Part shown: positions 11,164 to 22,926 of the stretch, in pieces
Numbering within the stretch: position 1 is the first letter of the stretch
How the letters are laid out: each line of letters starts with the position of its first letter
DNA from: Phycomyces blakesleeanus NRRL 1555(-)
Taxonomy: Eukaryota > Mucoromycota > Mucoromycetes > Mucorales > Phycomycetaceae
Direction: 5' to 3'
NCBI RefSeq assembly: GCF_001638985.1
Contig: NW_017265134.1
Coordinates: 4,268,906-4,332,905, forward strand
Length of the DNA: 64,000 nt
Position numbers and translations under genes: made by a program
The notes under the pieces: model-generated
What the model was told of the DNA's origin: nothing
Databases searched by the model: none
Seen by the model: only the letters and a program-made list of their open reading frames with translations

Positions 11164-13469
11164 TTAAAAAGAGCTTGGGTCAAACCATATTTTTCCAACT
11201 ACGTCTCCGCCTGATGGTTCTATAACATGCACAGATTCAACCTTTCCAAATCTAAATTGACCATATCCATTGTGAAGCTCGTATTCCCTCTCCATATATT
11301 TGACCTCTCCATCGTACAAGTCTTGATGTTTTATATTTTTGAGGGATTTTTAGATTGAAATGTTCGATAGTATTTAAATGCGATATCGGCTCCACTCTTT
11401 GAAAGTTTTGTAGGTTTTACTGTCTTATACTCATAATATGTAGATACGTTATATGTATAGAGCCAATCAATACGGTAACTTGTTAATATTGGGTGCTCTG
11501 GATCAATTTCATTTCTTTCCCTTTTGGTTTTTTCGTCTGTTAATGAAACGTCGTTTAATTGAGACAGAAGCGTCAGGAAACTATAATAGTATACATTTGT
11601 TTCTTTGTATGATGGATCGTATCGAAGATGACTGATATTCAGAGTCTTCAAGAAAGTATGAGGCATATCGAGTAGCAAGCACTCGGTTTTTTCACAAATA
11701 GATCCCTTGATGTGCAAAGTATCCAAAGCTATATGTTTTAAACCTCTACACCTAAGCGAGAGGTAATTGAATACTTCAGAGGCTACAGAGCCTCTTAATG
11801 TTAAAATCTGCAATCCGTGTTGCTGCTGTTTTGAATTCTTGGCTGTCGTGCTTGGAGTAATGAGCAATTCTTTACCACAAAAATCCAATTCTTTGAGGGC
11901 CGCGCATCTGTTCAATAAATTATCTAGAGCAAGAACCAAATCGATACTACAGCCAAAGCTCGATATAGTGATAATTTTTTGGAAAATTTGGGTCCGTGCC
12001 TGCTTATTATCACTATTTTTTGATATAGTGATAGATATAATTTGAATCCACCAGTATCACTATATCGAGCTCTGAGTTTATTTTTGTAGTATAAAAAAAT
12101 AAATATAGTATATATTTTATTTAGCATTTTAAAGCAAGCCCAGTTTCTTAGACAAAATACTATGAATCCTATTAGAAAACAGTAGTCACTTACAGCGGCA
12201 TTAGAAATATCACTAAATAATGCGCGGAGTAAGAAAAAAACACGCTCGATATAGTGATAGTGATAAAATTTCTGTCCACCATCCATATCACTATATCGAG
12301 CTTTGACTGTATTGATAAAAAGGTTCGTCAAAACCGGGTAGTAAGCTGATAGTCTGAAAGTCGGATCTTGGTCTGCAGGAATATATTTAAAGCTTTTAAC
12401 TGAAAAACTCTGGAGTGTTTCAGAAAAGGATTCTAGAATTTCGTTAACGTCGATTGAACATGAAGCGTTTATATCCGACAATTGTGTTGAATGCAATATC
12501 AAATGCCTAAGAGGGAATCTTAATTCACGAAACAGTCTCAATAAAGGAAACTTAAAAATCGTGAAATATCTATCGGTCGTGAGATCGAATGTTTCCAGGT
12601 GCTTAAATGCGTTTGGATTGGATTGAAAAAGAGATATCTTTGGTCCCCTCTTGTCCGTAATTAATGTATTCGTCTGCGAGATCCTAGTATTTAACCTCAA
12701 GGAGCGCAAGTTTGGATATTTGTAGCCAAAATAGTACAACCACAAAGGATTCCATAACTTCCGACCTGGATCCATGATGTTGCTGTGTTGGTCCCAATTT
12801 ATATTTAGAGTCGTCACTGCAAAAGCCGGCGCTGTGTTTGGGATTGTGTCCAGTGTAGGCAAAAAGTTATAACTGGGATATATGTGAACCGAGATAGACA
12901 ATAGCTTTTTCAAGTTGTGGTGCATGTTGTGAAAGTCATCCATACAAAACTCGAAGCATTGGTTCCTTGGACCCTTGAGTATTTCTAGTTCTCGGAGCAT
13001 GCTACACGCACTTAAAAATTCGAAGTCTATCTTTTCTTGTTCAAAATTACTGTCTTCCCATTGTATTTTTAGCGTTTCCAGAGACGTCCATATTTTTTCC
13101 GAGCTTGTTATGTCCGTATAGATGCGTTTATAGCTTATGAGTCATAGATCCAGACACCTCAATTTTGGCAGGTACTGGAGTAATTCAGAAAATTCTAAAT
13201 ATGATGTTTTTGTTCCACGGTAAGGACCATACATACGTAGGCTATAAACCCAGAGTCCGTATGGTATGAAAACACTTTGATTCTTTTTAATAATGTCGAT
13301 AAGTTGTTGGACGCCACAGTATAAATTGAGTCGTATGTATCTCTACAGAGCCTTTTGAAATGGGTGTCTGCATCCCTTGCATGTCAGTGCACAAGAGCGT
13401 TTGTCATTTGTCGATAGATTATCAGAAACCTGCGCAAGGATTTCAAATGGTAGATCTGAGTATCCCATA
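11164..13469 (-). pseudogene. F-box/LRR gene 3, multiply broken
   Basis: Paralog of F-box genes 5 and 6. The ATG at 13469 opens GYSDLPFEIL. TAG at 13343-13345 replaces the Trp of KALW, and TGA at 13142-13144 follows in the next LRR. From about 13000 the frame is open (FGYKYPNLRSLRL). A 360-bp mariner-type MITE interrupts it at 11950-12309. After the MITE the frame runs to 11331, then a one-base shift loses the C-terminus. The conserved tail (KYMEREYELHNGYG, RFGKVE) is readable in another frame down to a stop at 11164. Removing the MITE and one TA rejoins the flanking codons in frame with the paralogs, so the insertion is one of several independent hits. Confidence 0.8.
11950..12309. mobile_element. 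Tc1/mariner-type MITE, 360 bp
   Basis: Ends are CAGCCAAAGCTCGATATAG and, reverse complemented, CAGTCAAAGCTCGATATAG, each flanked by TA (11948-11949 and 12310-12311), as expected for Tc1/mariner insertion. The core word GCTCGATATAGTGAT occurs four times in alternating orientation: at both tips and again inverted near 12060 and 12240, giving each end its own hairpin. No transposase is encoded. It sits inside F-box pseudogene 3. Confidence 0.88.
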
Positions 13470-13580
13470 ATGATAAATAAATAAAGAGATAAAGAGATAA
13501 AGAGGTGAAGAGGTGAAGAGGTGAATATATTGAATTATATATATCTAAAATTTAAATTGATGAATAGAAGAAGACAAATA

Positions 13581-13670
13581 TTGCGGTACGCTGATATTAT
13601 TAGTTACGAATCCTGTTGTACTTGAGCTTTTTAGGGTAACCATAAATAAATACAAGGCGTAATCAGTTGT
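13581..13670 (-). promoter_or_regulatory. Conserved upstream block of F-box gene 3
   Basis: Minus-strand reading has GCCTTGTATTTATTTATGG then TTACC, and AATATCAGCGTACCGC closer to the ATG, as in the paralogs. It is kept although the gene is dead, which fits recent duplication. Confidence 0.45.
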
Positions 13671-14083
13671 TCACATACAAAAAGCTTAAAATAAAAAAGA
13701 CAGTTGTTGCTGCTGAAGAAGGAACATGTTCGTATATATGAATATACTTGATACCAAATAGTTACAGTCAGTTTAAGTTGTTTCTGTCGCTTCATTTCTG
13801 TACTTTATTAAAAGATTTATCCTGTAAATATACAGTATACTAACAGCTTGTTCATGTGGCTTTTATAACATACCACTTGTTTAATAAAGAACAAGAAATT
13901 AGAAGACAAACTCAGGTTAGTAAAGAGGAGTAGCAAACCATCAAAAGTAATAATGTTTCAGAATTGGACTACGGATGTCTTTTCACAGTAGGGGGTTAAT
14001 GGTCACAGTATATAGGATGAGCACGTAGGATGAGTTGACGGATGCATGTAGTAACCTAGCAACCTTAAATATTAAGTTTTAAA
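13671..14083. other. Intergenic, duplicated F-box flank
   Basis: No gene. Homologous in reverse orientation to 34840-35260 upstream of F-box gene 5. Confidence 0.4.
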
Positions 14084-14086
14084 TCA

Positions 14087-14714
14087 AGGTGCTCTTCACG
14101 ACCCCGACCCCTTTTCTTTTACGTCCCACCAGACTCATTCCCAAAACGTTCCCAAAACAATTTTGGAGCTATATGTTACTCAAGATATTTTTGGAGTACT
14201 TGATCTTTAAAATGCCATCATAATGTGTGCATTTTTTGTACTATTTCTTGTGTTCTTTATTTTGCAATATTTTTATTAAAACAAAACAACAATGAACTAC
14301 AACTACCTTATTGACTTTGTTCTTGGAGAAGGAGGAGCCGAAGATTTTTTACAAGCATCGTATAATGCTTGCCCTTAGATTTTTCTAATTGATAAATGAC
14401 TCAGAATAGCAAACAGATTCATTTAAAAGGCAATGAAATATAAGTAAAGAAATAAAATAGCACATTAACGTAGCTATTATTCTCATGAAAAGTAACAGTG
14501 TAACTATGACTGTTTAATATGCTGTATATGGGATGTTATTTCCCATTTTACTTCCTGTCGAAGGTGTATTTTCACCTTCGGCAAGTACAAGATTTTTTAT
14601 CATTTTGGAAATTTCGTTACATAATTACTATATATATCAATAATCCTTATGTACGTTTTGGGAATGGGTCTGGTGGACGTAAAAGAAAAGGGGTCGGCGT
14701 CGTGAAGAGCACCT
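14087..14714. mobile_element. DNA transposon with about 62-bp terminal inverted repeats, 3-bp TSD
   Basis: Ends read AGGTGCTCTTCACGAC on the left and the same word reverse complemented on the right. The inverted repeats continue through GACCCCTTTTCTTTTACGTC to about 62 bases with one or two indels. TCA flanks both sides (14084-14086 and 14715-14717). The undisrupted paralogous flank at about 10985 shows the site without the insert. Inside, a 28-codon frame from the ATG at 14290 (MNYNYLIDFVLGEGG) could be a remnant of a transposase or captured exon. The 3-bp duplication points towards PIF/Harbinger or CMC-type elements. Confidence 0.8.
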
Positions 14715-14930
14715 TCAGAGAAGCTATCTCTTTAATATATTATTGATAGCCTGGGAGCTAGGAATTTAAAGTTTTGTTATTAAGTTTCTGAGTCTTGGCT
14801 TATCACTTTACTCATTCCCTGTTTACTTCTTGTGTTATCACAATCATGATAGAAACTTACAATACATATTACTTTCTTTTGTTTTATTTTAAAAAGGGTC
14901 TGATTTATATCCTATTCTTTGAATCAGGCC

Positions 14931-16844
14931 TTAGTGTGATGGTCCTATAATATAAACAAATTCAATCTTGCCAAATCTGAATTGGCCATATCCTTTTTGA
15001 AGTTCGCATGCCCTCGTCATATAGGAGCTACATTTATCGTACAAGAGCTGACTGTTTAAGTTTCTGGGATACATTTTGGGCCAGGAGTTTCGATAGTATT
15101 CAAATGCGATACTGGCTCCTCTCTTTGAAAGTTTTGTAGTTCTCACGTTGTAAGTCGTAAAACTCGAAGAGAAAAGATATGTATAGATCCAATCAATATT
15201 GTGGCTTGCTACTACAGGGAATTTTGAGTTTATCTCATATTTCACTCTTTCGTTCTTTTTGTCTGATGATGGAGCGTCGTTTAATTGAGACACGAGTGTA
15301 AGATAAGTATCATATTTTTGACTTTCTTTGTATGATGCGCCATATTCAACCTGACAGATATTCAGAGACTTTAGAAAAGTATGCGGCATATCAAGTAGCA
15401 AACACCCGGTTTTTGTACAAATTAATCCCTTGATTCGCAAAGTATGCAAAGTCATATGTTTTAAACCTCTACACCTGAGCGAGATGTAATGAAATGCTTT
15501 AGAGGGTATATAGTATTTCCTTAATATTAAAATATGCAACCCATGCTGCTGCTTTTGTTTCTTTGACTTCTCGTTTGTCATGTTTGAATCGATGACCAAT
15601 TTTCCGTGACAAAGTTTCAACCGTTTGAGGGCCACACATTTGTCCAATAAATCAGATAGATTAAGAGCCACATTCCTGCCACTGATACAAAGGTTCGTCA
15701 GAAGTGGATAGCAATAGGATAACTCGAAAGTCGAATCTCTGGCATAATTTCCATATGTATATCCTGTAAACGAAAGACTTTCGAGTGTTTCAGAAAAGGG
15801 TCGTGAAACTCTGCTAACATCCAATATGGCTTAATTGTCTACTTTGCCACCTGGTTTTGCACGTAATTTCAAATGCTTAAGAGGAGCTTTTAATTCATCA
15901 ATAAAGTCCATTAAAATAAAATCGGAAAACTCGAAGTATTCGTTGGTCGTGAGATCGAATGTTTCCAAGCGTCTAAATGCGTTTGGGTTGGATTGAAAAA
16001 GAGATATGATTCTTTGCCTCTGGTCCGAGTTTATCGGGCCATTATCAATTTCTAGGACTTCTAGCTTTAGAGAACGCAAGTTCGGATACTTGTAACCAAA
16101 ATAGTATAGCCACAAAGGATTCCATTGATTTTGATATTCATCTTTAGTTTTAAGATCATATTCTCTCAGGCATATATCTGGGGACGTCATAGTAAAAGCC
16201 GGTATCGTATTTGGGATTTTGTACAGTGTAACCGAAAAGTCAGAATTGAAATCTATGTCAGCCTTGATTGATGATAAGTCTTGCAAGTGTTGGTGCATGC
16301 TGTCAAAGTCATCCACACCGAACTTTATTAAAAGCTTTTGGTATCGACCAAGTATTATCAATTCCTGTAGCATGCTACACATATTAATAACCTTGAGCAG
16401 GGTTTCCGCTGGCTGTAGCGCTTTACTTGTTTCGTAACTAATCTTCAAACTTTTCAAATATTTCCATACGCTGTCTGAACTGTTTTTGTGTGTGTAAATA
16501 GCTCTATAGAAGATAAGGGGCACATCCAGATGCTTCAAGTTTGGAAAGAATTTTAATAAATCGTAAAATTCTTTATATAATAAATTTTCCCCAGAGAAAG
16601 GACGGGTTATGGATAGACTGTGAACCCAGAGGCTTTGTAATAAGGATAAATGTTGGAAAACTTTAACAGATTCGGTAAGTTTGCTGATGTCGTAATAGGA
16701 GTAAAATCGTGTGTTTTTCCATAGAGCCTTTTCAAATGGGGATCTCCATCTCTTGCACGTCAGAGCACAAGACAAGTTGTCTCTAGTCGATAGGTTATCA
16801 CCAATTTGTGTAAGAATTTCTGGCGGTAGCTCATACGCTGTCAT
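14931..16844 (-). pseudogene. F-box/LRR gene 4, one nonsense codon
   Basis: Starts at the ATG for TAYELPPEIL; the upstream in-frame codons are a low-complexity hydrophobic run. F-box at residues 1-45 (SCALTCKRWRSPFE), then LRR with FGYKYPNLRSLKLE and a C-terminal YGQFRFGKIE. One TAA at 15831-15833 splits the frame. The neighbouring residues VDN-stop-AILDVSR align without a gap to VGNSYPLDVSR of F-box gene 2, so a Ser TCA codon probably became TAA. Upstream 337 and downstream about 300 codons are open. A truncated product would keep the F-box and half of the repeats. Confidence 0.8.
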
Positions 16845-16979
16845 AGTAATCATTATTATAGAAAGAGAGAAAGACGTGAGAAACAAATTGTTTTAGGTCA
16901 ATCTAATTATACAAAATTCAATAAAATTAAAGCAGGCAGCTATAAGAAGAAAAGAGGCAAGAATAAAATCAGAGATACT

Positions 16980-17065
16980 ATAGTAAACTGATAATGAGAG
17001 TCACAGATTTGATTACATTTGAATCATTTAGTTAACCGTTAAAGTGTAGGAGGGATAATCAGCTG
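16980..17065 (-). promoter_or_regulatory. Conserved upstream block of F-box gene 4
   Basis: The most diverged copy of the shared block. CTGATTATCCCTCCTACAC occupies the GCGCCTTGTA position and TTATCAGTTTACTATAGTA the ATATCAG position. Confidence 0.35.
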
Positions 17066-17096
17066 TCCATAAACGAATCCGATAAGGAAATACAAT

Positions 17097-17121
17097 GCCC
17101 AAGGGTTTGCCTTGGGCAAAG
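17097..17121. repeat. Perfect 10-bp-arm hairpin
   Basis: TGCCCAAGG, loop of 5 (GTTTG), CCTTGGGCA. Isolated in intergenic AT-rich DNA. Function unknown. Confidence 0.6.
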
Positions 17122-17560
17122 GATTAAAGAAAATCCTGCAAAGAGCCAGAAGAACACACACCGTTTTAGGAGGAGAGGAGATGAGAGGAGTAGCAGACTA
17201 CCAAAAGCAATAAGGTTTCAGAATTTGATTACAAATTTATTCTTACAATTGAAGGTTAATAGCCACAGGTTATATGATGAGCACATACTATGAATTAACG
17301 TAGGTGTCTCGTAAATTAGCAGATTTAAACATTCAGACCAAGACATATGCTGTGAACATACTGAAAAGTTCAAACAAAAGATCAAATTTAAGTTGTCCAA
17401 TCAAAGTAATTTCTCACTGTCTGCACCTATTTTGTTCAACTACATAATAGATATATTTTCAAATATGTTGGCTTTAATTCAATTGTATTGTTTATACAGC
17501 AATTTTGTTTTGGATTTTGCTTATTGAGCTTATTGTACTATCAAGAAGAAATTTGCTAAT
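17122..17560. other. Intergenic between F-box gene 4 and MIR-domain gene
   Basis: No gene seen. The first part resembles other F-box gene flanks. Confidence 0.4.
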
Positions 17561-18576
17561 TTACTCCAGGATGATCCATTTGCTATTCTCATCGTCATTT
17601 TCACGAAAGCCTGTGACCTCGTTACGATCAACTTCAATTTCGATGTTATGGCTATGCCTATAATAAAGCAGTTGTTTTTAGAAATATATATTTATATTAT
17701 ACAAAGATAACCTTTATGAATCTTACAGGACATATTCAGTCTCTTCGTGCTTAAGCATAAAAGGTTGGCCAATACGCCAGAACTTGTTTATTATTTATTA
17801 ATTTAAAAAAGCACATACAAGCATTAATATATCAAAAACATTATCAGTTTTTTATACACTTTAATGATAATAACACTGTAGGAAAATCCTTACTCATTTC
17901 CAATAGTTGAATGAGAACTTACATAGTCGTATTCGTCATGTTCATTATTATCCTTGTAAAACTTGATCACTCTCCAAGTATCATTTGCATCAGAAACGCT
18001 ATCATCTCCAAAGCAAGCTACTTCTTGCTGTTCGGTAACCGGACTGCTAAAAAAAGTGGCTGTGGAGGTGGGCTCTAGTAAAGTTATGTTTGAGACGGAC
18101 ACGATAACCCCAACCAACTTCAAAACGGTTCCCTTCATTGATATCAGTAAGAGGAAGTATAATCCAAGTTGATAGCTCATTAGGTTCCAAGTCACCACAG
18201 AAAATCTGTTTTTTTAAGAATAATAATAGTAATAACAGTAGTAGCAGTAACACTTTGTGAATACTTTGTTTTTTTTTTTGCCATAATGTAGCTCTCTAAT
18301 ATATACGTACTTTTTTCTGATAGATTTCACTCGTATAATTCTCATGTACTGAGCTCAGGTACCGGCCAGTTTGGACATGTTGAGGAAAAATAAGATCCCT
18401 ATATATATATTATAATTTTACTCACGTACATATCTACATAAGCGAATCAATAAATATACTACTTACCTGTAACGAACAATCCCATATTTCTCTGGCCTAC
18501 CTATAGGTATAAAGACACAATTGATTATGAGCCGAGTACAATTGAGATACAATAAATGGACAGAACACTTACTCAT
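17561..18576 (-). pseudogene. MIR-domain protein (SDF2/PMT-like repeats), frameshifted
   Basis: Five exons can be joined on consistent phases: 18576-18467, 18398-18311, 18205-17923, 17782-17727, 17657-17561. They encode three MIR repeats, the beta-trefoil module of SDF2 and protein O-mannosyltransferases. Repeat 1 has HVQTGRYLSSVHENYTS, repeat 2 GYRVRLKHNFTRAHLHSHF then TEQQEVACFGD and TWRV, and repeat 3 FMLKHEET, LHSH, EVTGF and NSKWIILE. The protein ends after repeat 3, so an SDF2-like stand-alone protein fits better than a full PMT. Exon 3 is one base too long: seven T (minus strand) after LHSH where six would keep frame. That is a real frameshift or a base-calling error. No signal peptide is found and the true start is unsure. 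Confidence 0.65.
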
Positions 18577-18930
18577 ACTTTTTATTCCTATTTATTTTTG
18601 GTTTTGGAGAAAAGATGGTAAAGTTTTTTTTTTGTAGATTCAATCAAATATAATAAGTATGATTTATATGTCTCGACGTCACAGTCCTGAAGCCTAAGAA
18701 ACGACACTAAACGAAAAACAAGACAAAACATTTTGGTTAAAAGACACTGACCACATACTGCAAAAAGCTGAAAGAGGAGTGGCGGCTCTAGTAATCTATA
18801 CCTTTATTACTAAAAAAAAAAACTTACTACTATAATATAGGTAATTAAATAACAATACTAAGAGAAAAGACATATATATATAAGGACAATATTTTACAAG
18901 CTAATTGCTGATTTCTGATTGCTAGATATA
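18577..18930. other. Intergenic or 5' part of MIR gene
   Basis: AT-rich with no clear exon. Unfound 5' exons of the MIR-domain gene could lie here. Confidence 0.35.
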
Positions 18931-19319
18931 TTAGACTGATAATTTGATTTGAAGGGCTATAAATCTAGAGTCAATACTTGGGTGTGTTTTTCCTTCTTTG
19001 AGTGGATGCAGATAGTGCCCAAGAACAGAAATTTTGTATAGACATCCTGGTGTAAGATTTGCAACATTGAATTTTTCTATGACTTCTCCATAAGCTATAC
19101 AATATACTGGTCTTGTCTTTGAGTAACTGGGAAAGGTGAGCACAGTGGCAACATCTTTAAATCAATTGAATCAATATCCATAACACGATATCTTATGTAC
19201 CCTTTTCCTGCAACTACGGTAAAGTAGTAATCTTTTGTGTCTTGGATAGGTCTATGGATTTCTTGTACACTTTTTGGATCAAATGTACCTATGATTTCAA
19301 ATGTACAGTTGGCTCTCAT
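18931..19319 (-). pseudogene. Hypothetical protein, frameshifted
   Basis: I do not recognise it. Two overlapping minus-strand frames read as one protein if a one-base shift is allowed near 19145. The first starts at the ATG at 19319 (RANCTFEIIGTFDPKS to RYRVMDIDSID) and the second continues DVATVLTFPSYSKTRP to HPSIDSRFIALQIKLSV. Alternating hydrophobic pattern and Gly/Pro turns suggest a beta-rich fold of about 128 residues. It is upstream of and in line with the MIR-domain gene and could be linked to it, although a stop precedes that gene. Confidence 0.35.
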
Positions 19320-20232
19320 AATTAACAATAATAATATGAATTTAGAAATGAAGTATAAAAAGAAGAAGTAGCGATAGTAGGAAATCGTTCATGGTTCATT
19401 AGACAACTAGAACATATATATATGTATATGAATTAACTTTTGGCTTGATACCTACATGGCAACACAGTTGAATGAATAAGCATGAGCTTCTTTGAATAAA
19501 ATAAAAAATAAGATAATAGGCAAGGACAACAAAACAACAAGCATCGTGTATCTTAAAAGGAAGAAGACACAGATAAACCTCATTTTCAAATATGCCGCTT
19601 TACTTGGACAATGGAATATAGTTCAAATAAAAGGCTACAAAACAGAGTACAATAAAGAGCTTGTAGTATCATCCTTGACATACTGTATCTGGCTTGTATA
19701 GCCCTTTTGTTTTATCTTATTGAGTCAAAGGAAATTCAAGGTTGCAAGAAAAGAAAAGCTCATCAGTATAATTGTCTGCAGCCAGAAAGGCAATATAATC
19801 ATCTTTCTTCTTTAGTACCAAGTGCCCATATTATAGTCTAGGGTGCACTGTGCCATATTTACTGGTTACTGATTATTGCTTCAAAGACTTTATTCATAAT
19901 GTACATACGCTTTGTAGCAAGAGTGAAGAAAAATAATAATAATACTCCCTTTTCTTCTTTTTCTTTTTACTTGCTTACTCATACTATGGGTTCATGTTAA
20001 TTCCTATAATAATCTTATTATCAGATTGGATGTCCATTGGTTGAAATATTGGATCGTATGTACAGTCAAACAAGGCTAGTTTGGTATATTAAATAAAAGG
20101 CACTGGCATTTGGTATAGTGTGTATGTTTTGCCTATGTATTTGCTTATTTTATTATTTGTTTTAGAAAGAGTAGTAATACCAATAAGAGATAGAAAGCCT
20201 ATTTCTACATATAGATTATGCACCATAATATA
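19320..20232. other. Intergenic
   Basis: No gene I can support. An open frame at 19492-19701 has no domain and a poor start. Confidence 0.4.
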
Positions 20233-20296
20233 ATCTACTGTACTGTACTGTACTGTACTGTACTGTACTGTACTGTACTGTGCTGTGCTGTACTGC
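20233..20296. repeat. Pentanucleotide microsatellite (TGTAC)n
   Basis: About 12 units of TGTAC, the last ones varied to TGTGC and TGCAA. Noncoding. Confidence 0.9.
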
Positions 20297-22926
20297 AATG
20301 CACTATAAAGGATCAAAAGAAGAAAAGGAAAATAGTTATTCTAGACAGATATATTCCTCTTCAACCCCCCTTTTTTTGCTTTATTTATTTAAAGGCATAT
20401 CTAATATTGTGGCTATGGCTGTTGTTTGCAGATTTTGATTTGTTCCTTTTGTTATCACAAACCATCGCAAAAGAAAATCAAAAAAGGAAGAGAAGAGAAG
20501 AAAAGCGATCCAAAATACATACATAGATATATAAGATAAGGATATAGTACATATCGCTACAATAAAACAAAAGTCTTATTCTTTATTTATTCTAAAGAGT
20601 GAGTATTCAGGACTGATTTGTTGTATTTTCTAACTCTGGGTTAATAAGAAAGCACTAAAGAAATTGTCATTTTCAAATGTCCTATATATATATATCCAAT
20701 TCTGTAGGCTGTGTTGATTTGGGATAATGTATTCGTTAATATCTATCAGTAACTAAACTGTGTGTAGATGTGGGTATATACATAGAGATGATGATGGTAA
20801 TGATAATGGCTTATCGTAGTTAAACTTGTCAAAGGTGTCAGATGTGGTAGAGGTTTATGGAATCAATTTGATTTGACTTTCCAAAAAAAAAAACAAAAAC
20901 AAATTAAAGTGTGATGTCTCTGATTAGCCACAGTACAACGTTTTGTTTTATATGTATGTATATGTATGTAAATATGTATGTATAATATTGGGGCTAATTG
21001 AAATGTAATTTGTATTGACAAGATTATCAGAGTCTAGAAGTAGTAAATACTGAACAGTGAGACAGTATATATATATATATACTCTAGAAATGGATCTACA
21101 GATATTCAGTTTTCTGAATGTATGCGTACCAGTTTCTGCAGACTGGTTGCAGACCGGATGTAGGCCGACTATAGTCTTTTGAAACAAATGTTATTAAAGA
21201 GGGGGGAGCGATATTGTTTACTAGTAAGCAATAATTATATATCTACCACTGATTCGTTTAGGCATAAAGATCAGAGTTTGGTATTTCCTGTTGTTCTTTG
21301 CTTAAGATTGCCTAGATTCTATGTTTTCCTGTCTTTCTATATATACAAAAAAGATTGCCCGTGCACGAAACGCAATTTTGAGGCTGACCTGCTATCTACA
21401 TGTTGCCTACATTTATTATTATCGTATATACATATATACACTATGAGAAAGGAGCGGCTCGCATAGTGTTTTACTACAAATATCCTAAAAAGAAAAAAGA
21501 AAACAACAAATCATCTGCTTGCTCTTCATCGAACTCACACTTTCACACACAGGTCTTTATTTGCATCACGTTTGGCTTGATATTCGTTGTTTGAAAGATT
21601 CCACCACCAGTTCATTTAAATGGTTCTCTTGCTCCTCCTCTTGCTGTACGACAACATTTCCTTTTCGACAAATAAGAAAATTATATTCTGGTGTTAGTCC
21701 CATTCATAATCATTCATAATCATTATAATCATCGTCAGTATCAGTATTAGTATAATTATCATCAGGGTTGCAATGGTGATTTCTTTGTCCTTTTTCTTTT
21801 GTGAGGATGTATTTCCCACGCACACACATTGATATGTATACAAAATTCCACAAGACAACAATCTTTCCAGGAGGATTGTCTAACCAGAGTTTGAGCAACT
21901 ATAACAAACACAACAATCAGGGCTGAAACCAATTGAATAATGTCTTTATTGTATATATATATATGTGTGTGTGTGTGTGAGTACATTAATTCTATCATCA
22001 TTATTTTAAGAATACAAGAAAATATGCAAGTTTAGTGAGGTGGAGATGCTTAGCCTGAGAATTGCTGAGGCTAGTGAGGCTGTCTGTGTAAAGAAGACCT
22101 TTATGATTTCAAATCTAAAACAGAAAAAGAAAAGAAAGAAAGAGAAATCTGCTCAGATCTGTGTTACCATGGTAAACCTTATTTGTATCTATGTGTATAT
22201 CTTAATCTTGAGAAGCAAAAGCAAAAGCAAAAGCAAAAGCAAGAATATATTATATAATTCTATATACCCACATGGGGGTTTTTTTTTCTTAGCCATAAAA
22301 CAACACCAAAAACTAAAGTCTACATTTTCCATATTTGTATGTGTGTGTGTGTATTTGAGCAGGAAATCTCGGGATTTTTGGTACAAAATTTTTAATAATT
22401 TTTTTTTTCTCAAGGATTTTAATCTTTTTTTTGTTGTTGTTGTAATTCTCCGAGAAATAATACGCACATTTGTATAGAGATATACTACATTTATTCACAC
22501 GACTAGAAAACTAGCTTAAAATCCCTTTGAACATGACATATGGAGTGTGGATCTACTGGTTGCCTAGGTAATCTTTTCTGCTTTACAAAAAAAAGTGCAT
22601 GTTTTTTTTTTCTATATTATTTTAGCCTGAGAAAATAAATAAATTATACCAGTTTTTTTTTCTATTACAAAATAATAGGGTTTGATTTTGGCTTAATAAA
22701 TATTTATATATATATATATGTGGGTGGGTGTGTATGTATGTGGACAGGTGTATCTGTTTTCTTCTTCTCCATACACACACACACACACACATAAATCGTT
22801 TTCTCTCTTTCTCTCTCTTTCCTTTGATAGCTTGTACATATTTGTTTTCTTAACTTTAAAGAAACATATATACACCAGAATCAGACAAATTCAACAAACC
22901 AAATCAGCAAGAAAGAAACAAAAAAA
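20297..22926. other. Intergenic with microsatellites and leader of amidohydrolase gene
   Basis: No gene I can support over 2.6 kb. Contains TATG/TA runs (about 20950, 21065, 21950), GT runs (21965, 22340), a GCAAAA run (about 22216-22243) and a CA run near 22770. The last about 100 bases are a pyrimidine-rich then A-rich leader ending in AAAAAA just before the ATG at 22927. Confidence 0.45.

Noticed and set aside
8381..16844. Reassigned stop codons or an alternative genetic code to explain single stops in F-box genes
   Set aside because: TAA, TAG and TGA all terminate intact genes here and all three also appear as lesions, so no single reassignment fits.
20233..20296. CRISPR-like array
   Set aside because: Simple 5-base tandem repeat without spacers, and the genome is eukaryotic.
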